This document shows, in pieces, positions 43,259 through 52,407 of a stretch of DNA of 64,000 nucleotides. This DNA comes from Mucilaginibacter xinganensis (GTDB lineage: Bacteria > Bacteroidota > Bacteroidia > Sphingobacteriales > Sphingobacteriaceae). The stretch covers positions 62,001 through 126,000 of the forward strand of contig JAMFSA010000159.1 in assembly GCA_026225055.1 (NCBI GenBank). The letters run 5' to 3'. The notes beneath the pieces were generated by a model. It was given only the letters and a program-made list of their open reading frames with translations. It searched no databases and was not told the DNA's origin. How positions within the stretch are numbered: the first letter of the stretch is position 1; every line of letters begins with the position of its first letter. Position numbers and translations under genes: made by a program.

Positions 43259-43996
43259 TTAGGCAGATACGCCGATGTTGATGGTTAATACATATCCTGC
43301 GGAAACACTTCCGGTAACCGTTGACAATTCATTTGCCAGTGAATCGCTGAAAACCATGTCGGCTGTATTGGCCGTATCTTGTACGCCACGATCTGAATAA
43401 GGGGAAACTGTTGTATACACCGTATTACAAACATCTGTAGGAAAAGCGATCTGGGTGATCAGCAAAGAAGTACCAGCCGAATTATACACATGCACGTGTA
43501 TATGCGGTGCCCTTGGCGAATACCAGCCGGGGAAAATACTGGTAAACGTAACTAACCCATTGGTATCAGTAGTTTGCCGTCCCCTTAAAAAATGCGACGC
43601 GGTATAATCAACAGAAGCATAAGAGCCGCCGGGTGTATCGGTATATTCTGAATAGTAGCCTAAAGCTGTGCAATGCCAGATATCAACCAATGCGCCGCTT
43701 AATGCAGCGCAACTATTATTGGTGTTGGTAAATGTAAGTTTGATGGTTAAAGCAACTCCCGTTTGGCCATCAACTATATTACTGCGTACATATGACGAAG
43801 GAACAAGGGTAGGGTATGGCCCCGCGGTTTCTGATGAGGTAATTGTGCAGGAATCGCTTGATGAACTACTGGTTGTGGTGGTGGTGGTAGATGTTGCTGT
43901 TGTAGTGCTATCTTTTTTGCAGGAATTAGCAAATGGCGCAATTGCGGCAAACCCTAATGCGGCTAATCCGCCTGATATAAATGATTTTCTTTCCAT
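43259..43996 (-). CDS. Intradiol ring-cleavage dioxygenase-like protein, exported
   Basis: A 245-residue protein with an export signal ending at a Cys (FANSCKKD), most likely a lipoprotein, then a Thr/Ser low-complexity linker (about 30-50). The catalytic domain has the non-haem Fe(III) ligands of protocatechuate/catechol dioxygenases: Tyr in HCTALGYYSEY, Tyr in PGWYSPRAPHI, and the two His of HIHVHV. Membership is clear; a surface-anchored intradiol enzyme in a Bacteroidota is less usual than the cytosolic form. The head of a three-gene operon with an unknown protein and a pirin. Confidence 0.85.
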   Translation of the reverse strand: MERKSFISGGLAALGFAAIAPFANSCKKDSTTTATSTTTTTTSSSSSDSCTITSSETAGPYPTLVPSSYVRSNIVDGQTGVALTIKLTFTNTNNSCAALSGALVDIWHCTALGYYSEYTDTPGGSYASVDYTASHFLRGRQTTDTNGLVTFTSIFPGWYSPRAPHIHVHVYNSAGTSLLITQIAFPTDVCNTVYTTVSPYSDRGVQDTANTADMVFSDSLANELSTVTGSVSAGYVLTINIGVSA

Positions 43997-44131
43997 AATA
44001 TGATTCCTCCTAATAAGTATTAAATAGTTTATGATTTAAAACTATACATACCATTGAGCAAGCGATCATATGTATCGTCAAAACATCAAGTTGTATCGAT
44101 AAGTACACTTATGTAGTGACTAAACGCATTA

Positions 44132-44176
44132 AAAGCAGATAAATAGATATTTTTCTAATATCTATTTATCTGCTTT
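44132..44176 (-). terminator. Stem-loop terminator after the six-hairpin glycosidase
   Basis: AAAGCAGATAAATAGATATT (44132-44151), loop TTTCT, AATATCTATTTATCTGCTTT (44157-44176) form a perfect 20-bp stem. It lies 30 nt after the glycosidase stop codon on the minus strand. AT-rich, with a modest T run on the minus side. Confidence 0.7.
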
Positions 44177-44205
44177 ATATTATATAAGCATTCGGAATAA
44201 TATTA

Positions 44206-46677
44206 TCAGATCTTACTTATTGTAATTATTTGATTGGTTGACTTTGGATTATTGTTTAATGTTAACTCTCCTTTTAAATTGGTTTTTACTTTTACTCCGG
44301 CTCCACCATTAACTACTAAAATATAAGTTGAATTAGGTTTTAGTTGATGGAGGATATAGTTAATTGATGCTGACGCGGTTTGCTGCCATTCTATTTTATC
44401 AGCAGACCAGCTTTTTATGGCGATGGTTAAGCGTTTAGCCGAGATAGCTTGCAGAGAAACATCGGCGCTGTTTTCGTTAAAATAGGATAATTGTGTTTTT
44501 GTGGCATTGAACCCAAATGATGTATTGGCGGTAACTTTAAACATTTTATCAGCTACCGAATAGCTGCCGCTATCAAGCCCTATAATTAATTGCTTACCCC
44601 TGAAATTATATTTTAACACGGTACCGCTTAGATCTGGTGTAATATGAGGGTCGAGGTAAAAACGATTATATAATGGGTTTATGCCATAAACAGATTGGTA
44701 TAAGCCCACAATAGCCAGGCTGTTCCCTGATAGTATATCGTCGCCAAGGCCATCTTGTTTTATCCTGCCATAACGTTGAAATGCCAGGCCATCTTTACTG
44801 TATTGTTCCAAAACATTCCGCACATATTTAATAGCGAGCGCAGGACTATAAGCCGCGTAAGCCTGCACGCCGATTGATCCCCAGGATAAAAACAGGTCGC
44901 CGTTCTCATAACCGGGGAAGGGGAACTGCCATTCTTTGCCTTCTCCCGGCGCATAAGAATTCATAGCCAGGGGCCAGAAAAATAATTTTTCCTTCTCCAT
45001 CTGTGCTTCAATGCTGTTCAGGATGATCTTTTTGCGTCCAGCATCATCACAAATGCCATAGGCTATTGCCATAAAATTCACAGGCGTAACCATATTACGG
45101 CCATGGATGGTCCCGTCCTTATCCCGCCAGTGTACGTAGCAACCCTTTTCCTCGTCCCAAAAACCGCCGTCTTTGGTCGGTTTGTTGAAGCTGGCTTTCA
45201 ATCTGGCTGCAAAATCTTCATAATACTTTGCTTTGGGCCCGTTGTTTAACTGGTGTTCAATAGCGGCCCATTTTACTAAGGCATGGTAAAGTTTGGCGTT
45301 CACAAAAGCATTTTCGTATGATGCCCAAATAATATCTATCCAATCGCTGCTCTTTTTCTCGCCGGAGTTATCGTTGGTCATTTCAACAAGACCGTTGTTG
45401 TTGCCATCTCTTTTCAATATCCAGTCTAATGCTTTTTCGCAATCCAGCTGGTGGCTTTTAACCCAGGTTTTATTACCCGTCATATCATACAGATCAGCAA
45501 TATTGCTAACCAAATCGGGGTTCGAATCCATCAGGATGCCCCACTGAGCCTCATAAAAACCATATTTATTAAACTGCCCCGGCATCGCATCCTCATTGGT
45601 GTAGGCCCATCTCGGGTAAACCCTGCCATCGGATTTTATGGCGTGGGTGCAGTAATAATCTAAGCAACTTTGATAGCCAGCGAGATACTTGGGATCATTT
45701 ATCCCCAGTCCAAGCAAGCCAATATATTGCTCATGCAGGCAGATCGGCCCATAAGGTGTATGCCAGCTATTACCCCCAAAATGCAGTGAGTCTATCACGC
45801 CGATCCTGGCTATGGTATTCAAAACGGCGCTTACTTCCGTACCATCAACACCTTTAAACTTGCCGCGGCCATATTTTTCATCAACATTAAAATAGCTTAG
45901 GGTGATGCTTTCGCTGCTTTTTTCTGCGGATATGGTAAAGGGGGCCCACACATCAGTTCGCTGCCTTATAAATCTTCTTCTGTTTGTCCCGCTATCTGAT
46001 TTTGGGAGCAATTCTTTGCCGGATACCGTTACCGTGTAGGCCAGTTTATCGTCATTGGTCCGGCTATATTTCATGGCAACGTTTTCGCCGGGTGCATCCA
46101 CGGTAATATTTAAGCCATTATTTGTTTTGCTATTCCAGAAATCTGATGATCGGGTGTGAACCCCGTAAGTACATAATTTTTCATTGAATAAATAGAACCA
46201 TGCCAGCCCTCCATAGCCCTGGTATGCGCCTTCCCAGGTGTTAATGCTATCGAAATTAAAGACAGGTAAAGCTGCTTCATCAGCGTTTATCACTTTGGAT
46301 AAACTTCTTTCCAGGGTCCATTTTATTGATTTTCCGGTGATGGTAAATATCCAGTTCTCATTAATGGTCAAATTTTTATCGCCATAACTTATTCCAGTTA
46401 GCCTTACTACGTTCCCGGTTTTTACCAATTGAGGGATGCCTTTTAAATGGAGCGATGAGTAAATGATGCCACCAACCTTTACCGATGTAAATATTCCGTC
46501 AGCGCTACTGATCACTTTTTGGCCGTTAATCGTGAGTGAGGTGATACTGGCCTTGTTGCCATAATCAAGCAACATACTGATTTTGGGGGTGCTGATCGGG
46601 TATTCTTTTGCTATGCCGACAACCGGTGATAACATTATGCAACTATAAATGAGCGCAGTAGAAAATGCTTTTAGCAT
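44206..46677 (-). CDS. Exported six-hairpin (alpha/alpha)6 glycosidase
   Basis: An 823-residue protein with a signal peptide (about 1-23). A beta-sandwich comes first (about 30-260), followed by an (alpha/alpha)6 barrel (about 275-690) marked by RWAYTNEDAMPGQFNKYGFY, LKRDGNNNGLVEMTND, KSSDWIDIIWASYENAFVNA and GYENGDLFLSWGSIGVQAY. A C-terminal beta domain closes it, as in GH78-like and related clans. The acidic residues within these segments are the probable catalytic pair, but I cannot assign the family number. It is divergent from an unknown exported protein with 155 nt between the starts. Confidence 0.75.
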   Translation of the reverse strand: MLKAFSTALIYSCIMLSPVVGIAKEYPISTPKISMLLDYGNKASITSLTINGQKVISSADGIFTSVKVGGIIYSSLHLKGIPQLVKTGNVVRLTGISYGDKNLTINENWIFTITGKSIKWTLERSLSKVINADEAALPVFNFDSINTWEGAYQGYGGLAWFYLFNEKLCTYGVHTRSSDFWNSKTNNGLNITVDAPGENVAMKYSRTNDDKLAYTVTVSGKELLPKSDSGTNRRRFIRQRTDVWAPFTISAEKSSESITLSYFNVDEKYGRGKFKGVDGTEVSAVLNTIARIGVIDSLHFGGNSWHTPYGPICLHEQYIGLLGLGINDPKYLAGYQSCLDYYCTHAIKSDGRVYPRWAYTNEDAMPGQFNKYGFYEAQWGILMDSNPDLVSNIADLYDMTGNKTWVKSHQLDCEKALDWILKRDGNNNGLVEMTNDNSGEKKSSDWIDIIWASYENAFVNAKLYHALVKWAAIEHQLNNGPKAKYYEDFAARLKASFNKPTKDGGFWDEEKGCYVHWRDKDGTIHGRNMVTPVNFMAIAYGICDDAGRKKIILNSIEAQMEKEKLFFWPLAMNSYAPGEGKEWQFPFPGYENGDLFLSWGSIGVQAYAAYSPALAIKYVRNVLEQYSKDGLAFQRYGRIKQDGLGDDILSGNSLAIVGLYQSVYGINPLYNRFYLDPHITPDLSGTVLKYNFRGKQLIIGLDSGSYSVADKMFKVTANTSFGFNATKTQLSYFNENSADVSLQAISAKRLTIAIKSWSADKIEWQQTASASINYILHQLKPNSTYILVVNGGAGVKVKTNLKGELTLNNNPKSTNQIITISKI

Positions 46678-46832
46678 AAGTTGAGTTTTGAGTTAATGAC
46701 AGGTACTTTGTTATAATGTAAATAGTTATTTTTACCGGGAACAAGCTAAGTAAAAACCTTTTCGATATAAAAAATATTGCAATTTTTATATCAAAAATAT
46801 AACAGCTACCGACTAAAACTAATATTAAATAG

Positions 46833-48515
46833 ATGCTAAGAATAAAACAATTTGTGTTAACGCTGACCGGTTTAACTGGTATTTGTTTCTTCAGTTCATT
46901 TAAAAATATAAACAATGGCCCCGGAGATCCGAAGGATCAACCTAAGATAGTGAACATTGTTAATTTTATCCGTTTACTTGAACCGCGCGATACAAGTGTT
47001 ACCGAAAATGTGCTTTACCAAACTGTGGTTAAGCAGGTAGCGATCATGAAAAAGTACAAACTTGGCGGTACGTTTTTATTACAATACGATGCCCTGCTCG
47101 ATCCCCGCTACCAGAAGCTGTTAAAAAGCTTACCCCGTGATTCATTTGAAATAGGAGCCTGGTGGGAAATACCGCAGCCATTGGTAGAAAATGCAGGTTT
47201 AAAATGGCGGGGCCGTTACCCGTGGGACTGGCGCGCTAATATTGGCTTCTCCACAGGGTATACGCCAAAAGAGCGTGAAAAGCTGGTTGATGTTTATATG
47301 CGCGATTTTAAAAAGATATTCGGTTATTATCCAAAGTCGATTGCTTCCTGGTTTATTGATGCTCATACGCTGAATTATCTCTATGTAAAATACAAGATAG
47401 TTGCTTCGGCCAATTGTAAGGATCAGTATGGCACGGATGGATATACGCTTTGGGGAGGCTACTGGAACCAGGCTTATTATCCGAGTAAAACTAACTCTTA
47501 TATGCCTGCCCAGCATGCTGCAAATCAAATTCCTGTGCCTATATTCAGGATGCTGGGGAGTGATCCGGTTCGACAGTACGATAATGGTCTTGGTACAACC
47601 CGCCAGGGTGTGGTAACGCTTGAACCGGTTTATAAATTTGGCGGAGGTGATTCAACTTGGGTATACTGGTATTTTAAAGAGTTTGTTAAAGGCGAGGCCA
47701 TGGAATTTGCCTACACGCAGGCCGGGCAGGAAAATTCCTTTACCTGGGATGCTATGGCAAAAGGCTTGGAACTGCAAATGCCCCTGATAGCCCGCCTGAG
47801 GGACGAACATAAAATTAAGGTGGAAACCTTAGCCGCATCAGGCGAGTGGTTTAAGGCGCATTATAAAGTTACGCCAGCAACATCGGTTACTATAAATCAT
47901 GACATTGACGGCAGCGACAGGAAAACCGTTTGGTTCGATAGCAGGTTTTACCGTGCTAATTTATTGTGGGAGAACAATACCCTGCGGATAAGGGATATTC
48001 ATCTATTCAATGAAAAGTTCCCATCCGTTTATGAAAAGGAAAAAGCTACCTCAAATGAATGTACTTTTTTCACACTGCCTTTTGTTGATGGCTACCTCTG
48101 GAGCACCGCGCAGCAAATGGCCGGTTTGCGGGTTAAAGCCATTATTAACGGAAAAGAAGTTGTTTTAGAAGGGGGAGATCCTACTGTTACAAGTCCGGCT
48201 AAAGGTAAGCTTCACATCTCGTGGCCGTTAAAAACAGTTGAGGGAATGCTTTTGATCGATATGGATGAACGCGAAATTAAAATAAATATCAAAAGTGAGA
48301 AAGCGATCAGCTGGTATATGGATCTGTCCACTTCAGACAAAGCAAAACTGCCTTTCACAAAAATTGATCACCATCAAATAGATTGTAATTTTCAGGATAT
48401 GAACTATTCGCTAAAAGCCCTAAAAGGTTCTTTTGCAAAAGCGGATAGCAATGCTGTTTTTCGGATGTATCCTGAAAAAAATACTTTTATCCTGAGCTTA
48501 TCAAACGGAAACTAA
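46833..48515 (+). CDS. Exported putative carbohydrate-active protein of unknown family
   Basis: A 560-residue protein with an N-terminal hydrophobic signal (about 5-22). Residues about 35-320 look like a beta/alpha barrel of the polysaccharide-deacetylase/GH57 sort: KKYKLGGTFLLQYDALLDPR, PRDSFEIGAWWEI, then GYYPKSIASWFIDAHTLNYL. Residues about 340-560 are a beta-rich tail. Conserved-looking acidic and aromatic residues suit a sugar-binding cleft, but no established family signature is complete. It is divergent from the six-hairpin glycosidase, which suggests a joint role. Confidence 0.6.
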   Translation: MLRIKQFVLTLTGLTGICFFSSFKNINNGPGDPKDQPKIVNIVNFIRLLEPRDTSVTENVLYQTVVKQVAIMKKYKLGGTFLLQYDALLDPRYQKLLKSLPRDSFEIGAWWEIPQPLVENAGLKWRGRYPWDWRANIGFSTGYTPKEREKLVDVYMRDFKKIFGYYPKSIASWFIDAHTLNYLYVKYKIVASANCKDQYGTDGYTLWGGYWNQAYYPSKTNSYMPAQHAANQIPVPIFRMLGSDPVRQYDNGLGTTRQGVVTLEPVYKFGGGDSTWVYWYFKEFVKGEAMEFAYTQAGQENSFTWDAMAKGLELQMPLIARLRDEHKIKVETLAASGEWFKAHYKVTPATSVTINHDIDGSDRKTVWFDSRFYRANLLWENNTLRIRDIHLFNEKFPSVYEKEKATSNECTFFTLPFVDGYLWSTAQQMAGLRVKAIINGKEVVLEGGDPTVTSPAKGKLHISWPLKTVEGMLLIDMDEREIKINIKSEKAISWYMDLSTSDKAKLPFTKIDHHQIDCNFQDMNYSLKALKGSFAKADSNAVFRMYPEKNTFILSLSNGN

Positions 48516-48525
48516 TACTCAGTTT

Positions 48526-49446
48526 TTATGAGAAATCATCCAGCATATCAAATGTTGGTACATAGAACAGGCTCCCGGTTTTTGCTGTGCTGAAATCCAG
48601 TATCCGGTCATAGTTCCCGGCAGGGGAACCAATAAACATATTAGTCAGCATTTTTTGTACAGTGCTGAATGTACTTGCGTAGGCGATAAAGTAAGTCCCC
48701 ATATCATTGGTGGCCATATTGCCAAAGGGCATATTATCGCGCACAATTTTAAAATCGTCGCCAACATTGGCTAATGCTATATGTGAGTTAGATGGCTTAA
48801 CTTCATCAGACATTTCAATATCATTGGGCTTGTACCTGCCTATCACTTTTTCCTGTTGCTCAGTTGGCAGGTTTTTCCACGCTTTCAGATCGTGAATATA
48901 TTTTTGCACAAAAAGGTAACTACCTCCTTTGTAATCAGGGTCATCATCGCCTATCATGCCAAATAGTTCCCTGTCCTGTCCGTGCGGGTTTTCAGTGCCA
49001 TCAACAAAACCTAAAATAGAGCGGCTGTCCCAATACCTGAAACCATGAATTTCTTCGGTACAGGTTGCCACCGGCGCTAAAATATCCGCTATCGCTTCTG
49101 CCATATCATAGCATATACTGGTGGTATCTGCCCTTATATGAAAATGCAGGTCACCTTTGGAAGAAACTGCCGTGTGTTTCCCGCCAGTGATAGGAACAAA
49201 GTTTGCCAATTCCTTAGGTAAGGGAGCAGGCAGCTGAAGACGGAGCCAGGCCTCGTAACCAATACCCATTACACAGCTTGCCCTCGAAACCGGGAAACGC
49301 ACATTTGCAGAATTATTAAGGTTGATGATCAGTTTGCAAACGTTACTGAAAACATCTTTAACATCCAGGTCATTATTGAAATTCCAGACCATAAATATGG
49401 TGTTGTTGTTCGTATAGTCTGTTACATTTTGTGAGTCTGGTTTCAT
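48526..49446 (-). CDS. DyP-type peroxidase
   Basis: A 306-residue haem peroxidase. The diagnostic GFVDGTENPHG with the catalytic Asp is near residue 145, and the proximal His is in SNSHIALANVGD. DyP enzymes oxidise dyes, phenolics and Mn. No Tat signal and no obvious encapsulin-loading tail are visible, so it appears to be cytosolic. It is convergent with the preceding gene by 10 nt and upstream of a small non-coding mobile element. Confidence 0.9.
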   Translation of the reverse strand: MKPDSQNVTDYTNNNTIFMVWNFNNDLDVKDVFSNVCKLIINLNNSANVRFPVSRASCVMGIGYEAWLRLQLPAPLPKELANFVPITGGKHTAVSSKGDLHFHIRADTTSICYDMAEAIADILAPVATCTEEIHGFRYWDSRSILGFVDGTENPHGQDRELFGMIGDDDPDYKGGSYLFVQKYIHDLKAWKNLPTEQQEKVIGRYKPNDIEMSDEVKPSNSHIALANVGDDFKIVRDNMPFGNMATNDMGTYFIAYASTFSTVQKMLTNMFIGSPAGNYDRILDFSTAKTGSLFYVPTFDMLDDFS

Positions 49447-49560
49447 GTGTTTTATATCGCTGTTTGTGTTACGAAAATAAACAAAAATGTTAATTGTGTA
49501 GCCGGAAATAGGTGTTTCTGATCCTGAAAATTGTTTACTTATCGCAAATAGTCACAGTGA

Positions 49561-49736
49561 AAAAAGAGGCTGTCTCAAAAGTCGATTTTATCAAAAAGAT
49601 GACCAAATAATATTGCCTCGGTGCTCTTTGTGGTTGATTTTACCACGAAAGGCACAAAGATTTTCACAAAGAGGCACGGAGTTTTTATAGCGCAAAATGT
49701 AATTCGTTATTATCCTTTTTGATACAGCCTCTTTTA
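49561..49736. mobile_element. MITE-like element with 19-bp terminal inverted repeats
   Basis: AAAAGAGGCTGTCTCAAAA (49562-49580) and TTTTGATACAGCCTCTTTT (49717-49735) are inverted with a single mismatch and bound about 175 nt of non-coding DNA. The GAGGCTGT-TCAAAA ends resemble terminal repeats of several Bacteroidota insertion sequences. The interior contains a CACGAAAGGCACAAAG-type repeat and no transposase. I see no clear target-site duplication. It fills most of the space between the DyP and alpha/beta-hydrolase genes. Confidence 0.7.
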
Positions 49737-49750
49737 ATATGATTTGGTAA

Positions 49751-50803
49751 TTATGCGAAATTATTAGCTTCTATTATGGCATCTGCAAAAGCCTTTGGCG
49801 CTTCCTGAGGCAGATTATGGCCTATGCCGCCGGTAATATTATGATGCACGTATTTTCCCGTAAACTTTGCGGCATAGCTTGCAGGGGCGGGGTGAGGAGC
49901 GCCGTTAGCATCGCCCTCAAGCGTAACAGTTGGTACAGTGATAGCAGGGCCGGTGGCCAGTTTTTGTTCAAAGGCATCGTATTTAGTTTCACCTTCTGCC
50001 AAGCCCAGGCGCCATCGGTAATTATGGATCACGATAGCAACATGATCGGCATTGGTTAAGGAAGCAGCTGAACGGGCAAAGGTAGCATCGTCAAAATTCC
50101 ATTTAGGTGAGGCTGATTGCCATATCAGTTTTGCAAAGTCATTTCGGTTGGCATCATAACCCAAACGGCCGCGCTCGGTAGCGAAATAAAACTGGTACCA
50201 CCATGCCAGCTCTGCCTTTGGCGGCAACGGTTTGCTGTTTGCCTGCTGGCTACCGATAAGGTAACCGCTTACGGATACCATTGCTTTGCAACGTTCGGGC
50301 CACAGAGCGGCAATAATATTGGCTGTGCGTGCGCCCCAGTCGAACCCGCCGATAACGGCCTTATCTATTTTCAGCGCATCCATAAATGCAACAATATCTG
50401 CCGCGGTAGCTGCCTGTTGTCCGTTCCTTGGTGTTTTGCCTGATAGAAATTGTGTGGTACCATGACCGCGCAGGTGTGGCACAATAACGCGGTAACCTTT
50501 ATCGGCCAATAAAGCTGATACCTCAACATAGCTGTGGATATCATACGGCCAGCCATGTAGCAAAATAACAGGCTGGCCATTAGCCGGGCCTGCTTCGGCG
50601 TAACCTACGTTAAGCACACCCGCCTTTACTTGTTTAATCTCGTCAAATGATGCTTTGGTGTAATTATTGTTTTTGCGATTGCTTGAAGCAGCCGGTTTGT
50701 CTTTGGCTTTTAGTAGGTTTACGGTGCCAAGTTCTGCTGCTGCGACTGAGAGGGCCGCCATGCTTAAAAAGCGACGGCGGCCGAGATGTGTTGAATTTTC
50801 CAT
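49751..50803 (-). CDS. Exported alpha/beta hydrolase, epoxide-hydrolase/dehalogenase type
   Basis: A 350-residue protein with a Tat-like signal (GRRRFLSMAALS). The HGWP oxyanion loop, the nucleophile elbow GGFDWGARTAN with Asp as nucleophile, and GGIGHNLPQEAP with the base His place it with epoxide hydrolases and haloalkane/haloacetate dehalogenases rather than Ser esterases. Substrate is unknown. Export in folded form is implied. It has no operon partner. Confidence 0.85.
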   Translation of the reverse strand: MENSTHLGRRRFLSMAALSVAAAELGTVNLLKAKDKPAASSNRKNNNYTKASFDEIKQVKAGVLNVGYAEAGPANGQPVILLHGWPYDIHSYVEVSALLADKGYRVIVPHLRGHGTTQFLSGKTPRNGQQAATAADIVAFMDALKIDKAVIGGFDWGARTANIIAALWPERCKAMVSVSGYLIGSQQANSKPLPPKAELAWWYQFYFATERGRLGYDANRNDFAKLIWQSASPKWNFDDATFARSAASLTNADHVAIVIHNYRWRLGLAEGETKYDAFEQKLATGPAITVPTVTLEGDANGAPHPAPASYAAKFTGKYVHHNITGGIGHNLPQEAPKAFADAIIEANNFA

Positions 50804-51243
50804 AATGTTCTCAGATAAATTTGTTTACTTAATTTACCTGCAGACCCCTTATGATCGTCAGGCATAAACAAATGTACCTACAGTTAACAAAATAGGAAAT
50901 AGCTAATACCCTGAATTAGACAAACGGCGAGGCCTGTTATACATTCTTAATCACGAGAATCTTTTTGCAAACTTATAGCATAGCATCAATCGAATTACAA
51001 TGAGATCAACTGGTTTTGATGCATCCTTGTGGCTTTTTCCTATTGGAACAGCTTAGTGAATTTTGCTGAAATATTTCTCTGATGTTTAAAATCTTAATTT
51101 ATTAAGCAGGAAGGAATAAAACTATATGCATTAAAAATTGTAGTGAAAATATAAACCGACTCACTATTAAACTTTAACAGGTAATAAGACCTGCAAATCT
51201 GTTCTTACTCCATATCAAACCATAATATATATTCCATTAAATA
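50804..51243. other. 440-nt intergenic region
   Basis: AT-rich spacer between the divergent alpha/beta-hydrolase and CheB genes. I see no coding frame, tRNA, terminator or convincing promoter consensus; a CheB promoter must lie here but is not recognisable. Confidence 0.6.
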
Positions 51244-52260
51244 ATGAATGATCAGCATATACCACCCAAATTCATAGTTGTAATTGGCGGCTCCGCAGGC
51301 GGATTAAACGCATTGATTGAGTTGGTGCAGCACTTTGAAAAAGGAAAAGACGCCGCGTATTGTATTGTACTCCATTTATCAAGAAAAGGGATCGGTGATT
51401 TTGTGGTGCATCGTATTAAACAGGTAACATCAATGGAATGCAGCCTCGCGGCAGATGGTGATATTTTAGAACAAGATCATATTTATGTTGCCAGGCCCAA
51501 TCAGCACATGTTGGTCAAAGATGATAAAATCAAGCTGGGCGCGGGCCCCGAAGAAAACCGCTGGCGGCCGTCAATTGATGTATTGTTCCGTTCTGCCGCA
51601 GTTGCCTATAGTTCACACTGTATTGGAATTATACTAAGCGGACTGCTGGATGACGGTACTTCAGGCATGTGGGCCATTAAAAGAAGCGGGGGAAAGTGTA
51701 TTGTGCAGGACCCAAACCAGGCTGAATTTCCGGATATGCCCCTGTCTGTAATGAACGATATGGAAGTTGATCACGTAGCTGCCTTATCAGATATGGGGGT
51801 TCTTATCCGAAAAATAATTGATGGCACAAGCGATATCAAAACAAAGGTTCCGGAAGATGTGATCGCCGAATCTAAAATTGCTGAAAAGACGGCTGTTGGT
51901 ATTGATGATGTAAGGAACTTAGGAGGCATTCAAAGTGTGTATGCCTGCCCGGATTGCGGGGGAGGTTTATGGGACATACAAGGTGACATAATTAAGCGAT
52001 ACCGGTGCCATATCGGGCACGCCTATACAGAGCGGGACCTGGTTTTAAAGCAGGCTGAAACTGCGGGAGCGACATTATGGGTTGCGCTACGGATGATGGA
52101 AGAGCGAAAACATCTTTTACGAAAGCTGGAGGTAGAAAGTAAGGAAAGAGGATATTCACATATGGCAGCGGGTAATGTAGAAAAACAAGCTGAACTGGAA
52201 GGGCATATTACTAAGCTGAAGGAAATATTGACCGATCTCCAAAATTATGATACCGCTTAA
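51244..52260 (+). CDS. CheB methylesterase with C-terminal metal ribbon
   Basis: A 338-residue protein. Residues about 8-195 are a CheB methylesterase domain with triad Ser17 (GGSAGGLNAL), His44 (VLHLSRKG) and Asp137 (DDGTSG). There is no receiver domain, unlike enteric CheB. A C-terminal ribbon with Cys235, Cys238, Cys255 and His259 (CPDCGGG, RCHIGHAY) is a probable Zn site, followed by a helical tail. CheB removes methyl groups from chemoreceptor glutamates, but no receptor, CheA or CheW gene is nearby. It precedes the CheB-CheR-kinase gene on the same strand by 147 nt. Confidence 0.88.
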   Translation: MNDQHIPPKFIVVIGGSAGGLNALIELVQHFEKGKDAAYCIVLHLSRKGIGDFVVHRIKQVTSMECSLAADGDILEQDHIYVARPNQHMLVKDDKIKLGAGPEENRWRPSIDVLFRSAAVAYSSHCIGIILSGLLDDGTSGMWAIKRSGGKCIVQDPNQAEFPDMPLSVMNDMEVDHVAALSDMGVLIRKIIDGTSDIKTKVPEDVIAESKIAEKTAVGIDDVRNLGGIQSVYACPDCGGGLWDIQGDIIKRYRCHIGHAYTERDLVLKQAETAGATLWVALRMMEERKHLLRKLEVESKERGYSHMAAGNVEKQAELEGHITKLKEILTDLQNYDTA

Positions 52261-52407
52261 GCCAATTACAACAATATTACAATATATCAGAGTTTAATTT
52301 AAGATTTCCCTTATACTATTTATTTTTACTATAAATTTGAAAATCCTGCTTAATAATTCATCGCATTATAATATAAAATGCAATTGCCATAAACTTATTA
52401 TAAATGT

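Noticed and set aside
48526..49446. DyP peroxidase as encapsulin cargo
   Set aside because: No encapsulin gene is adjacent and the C-terminus shows no recognisable loading peptide.
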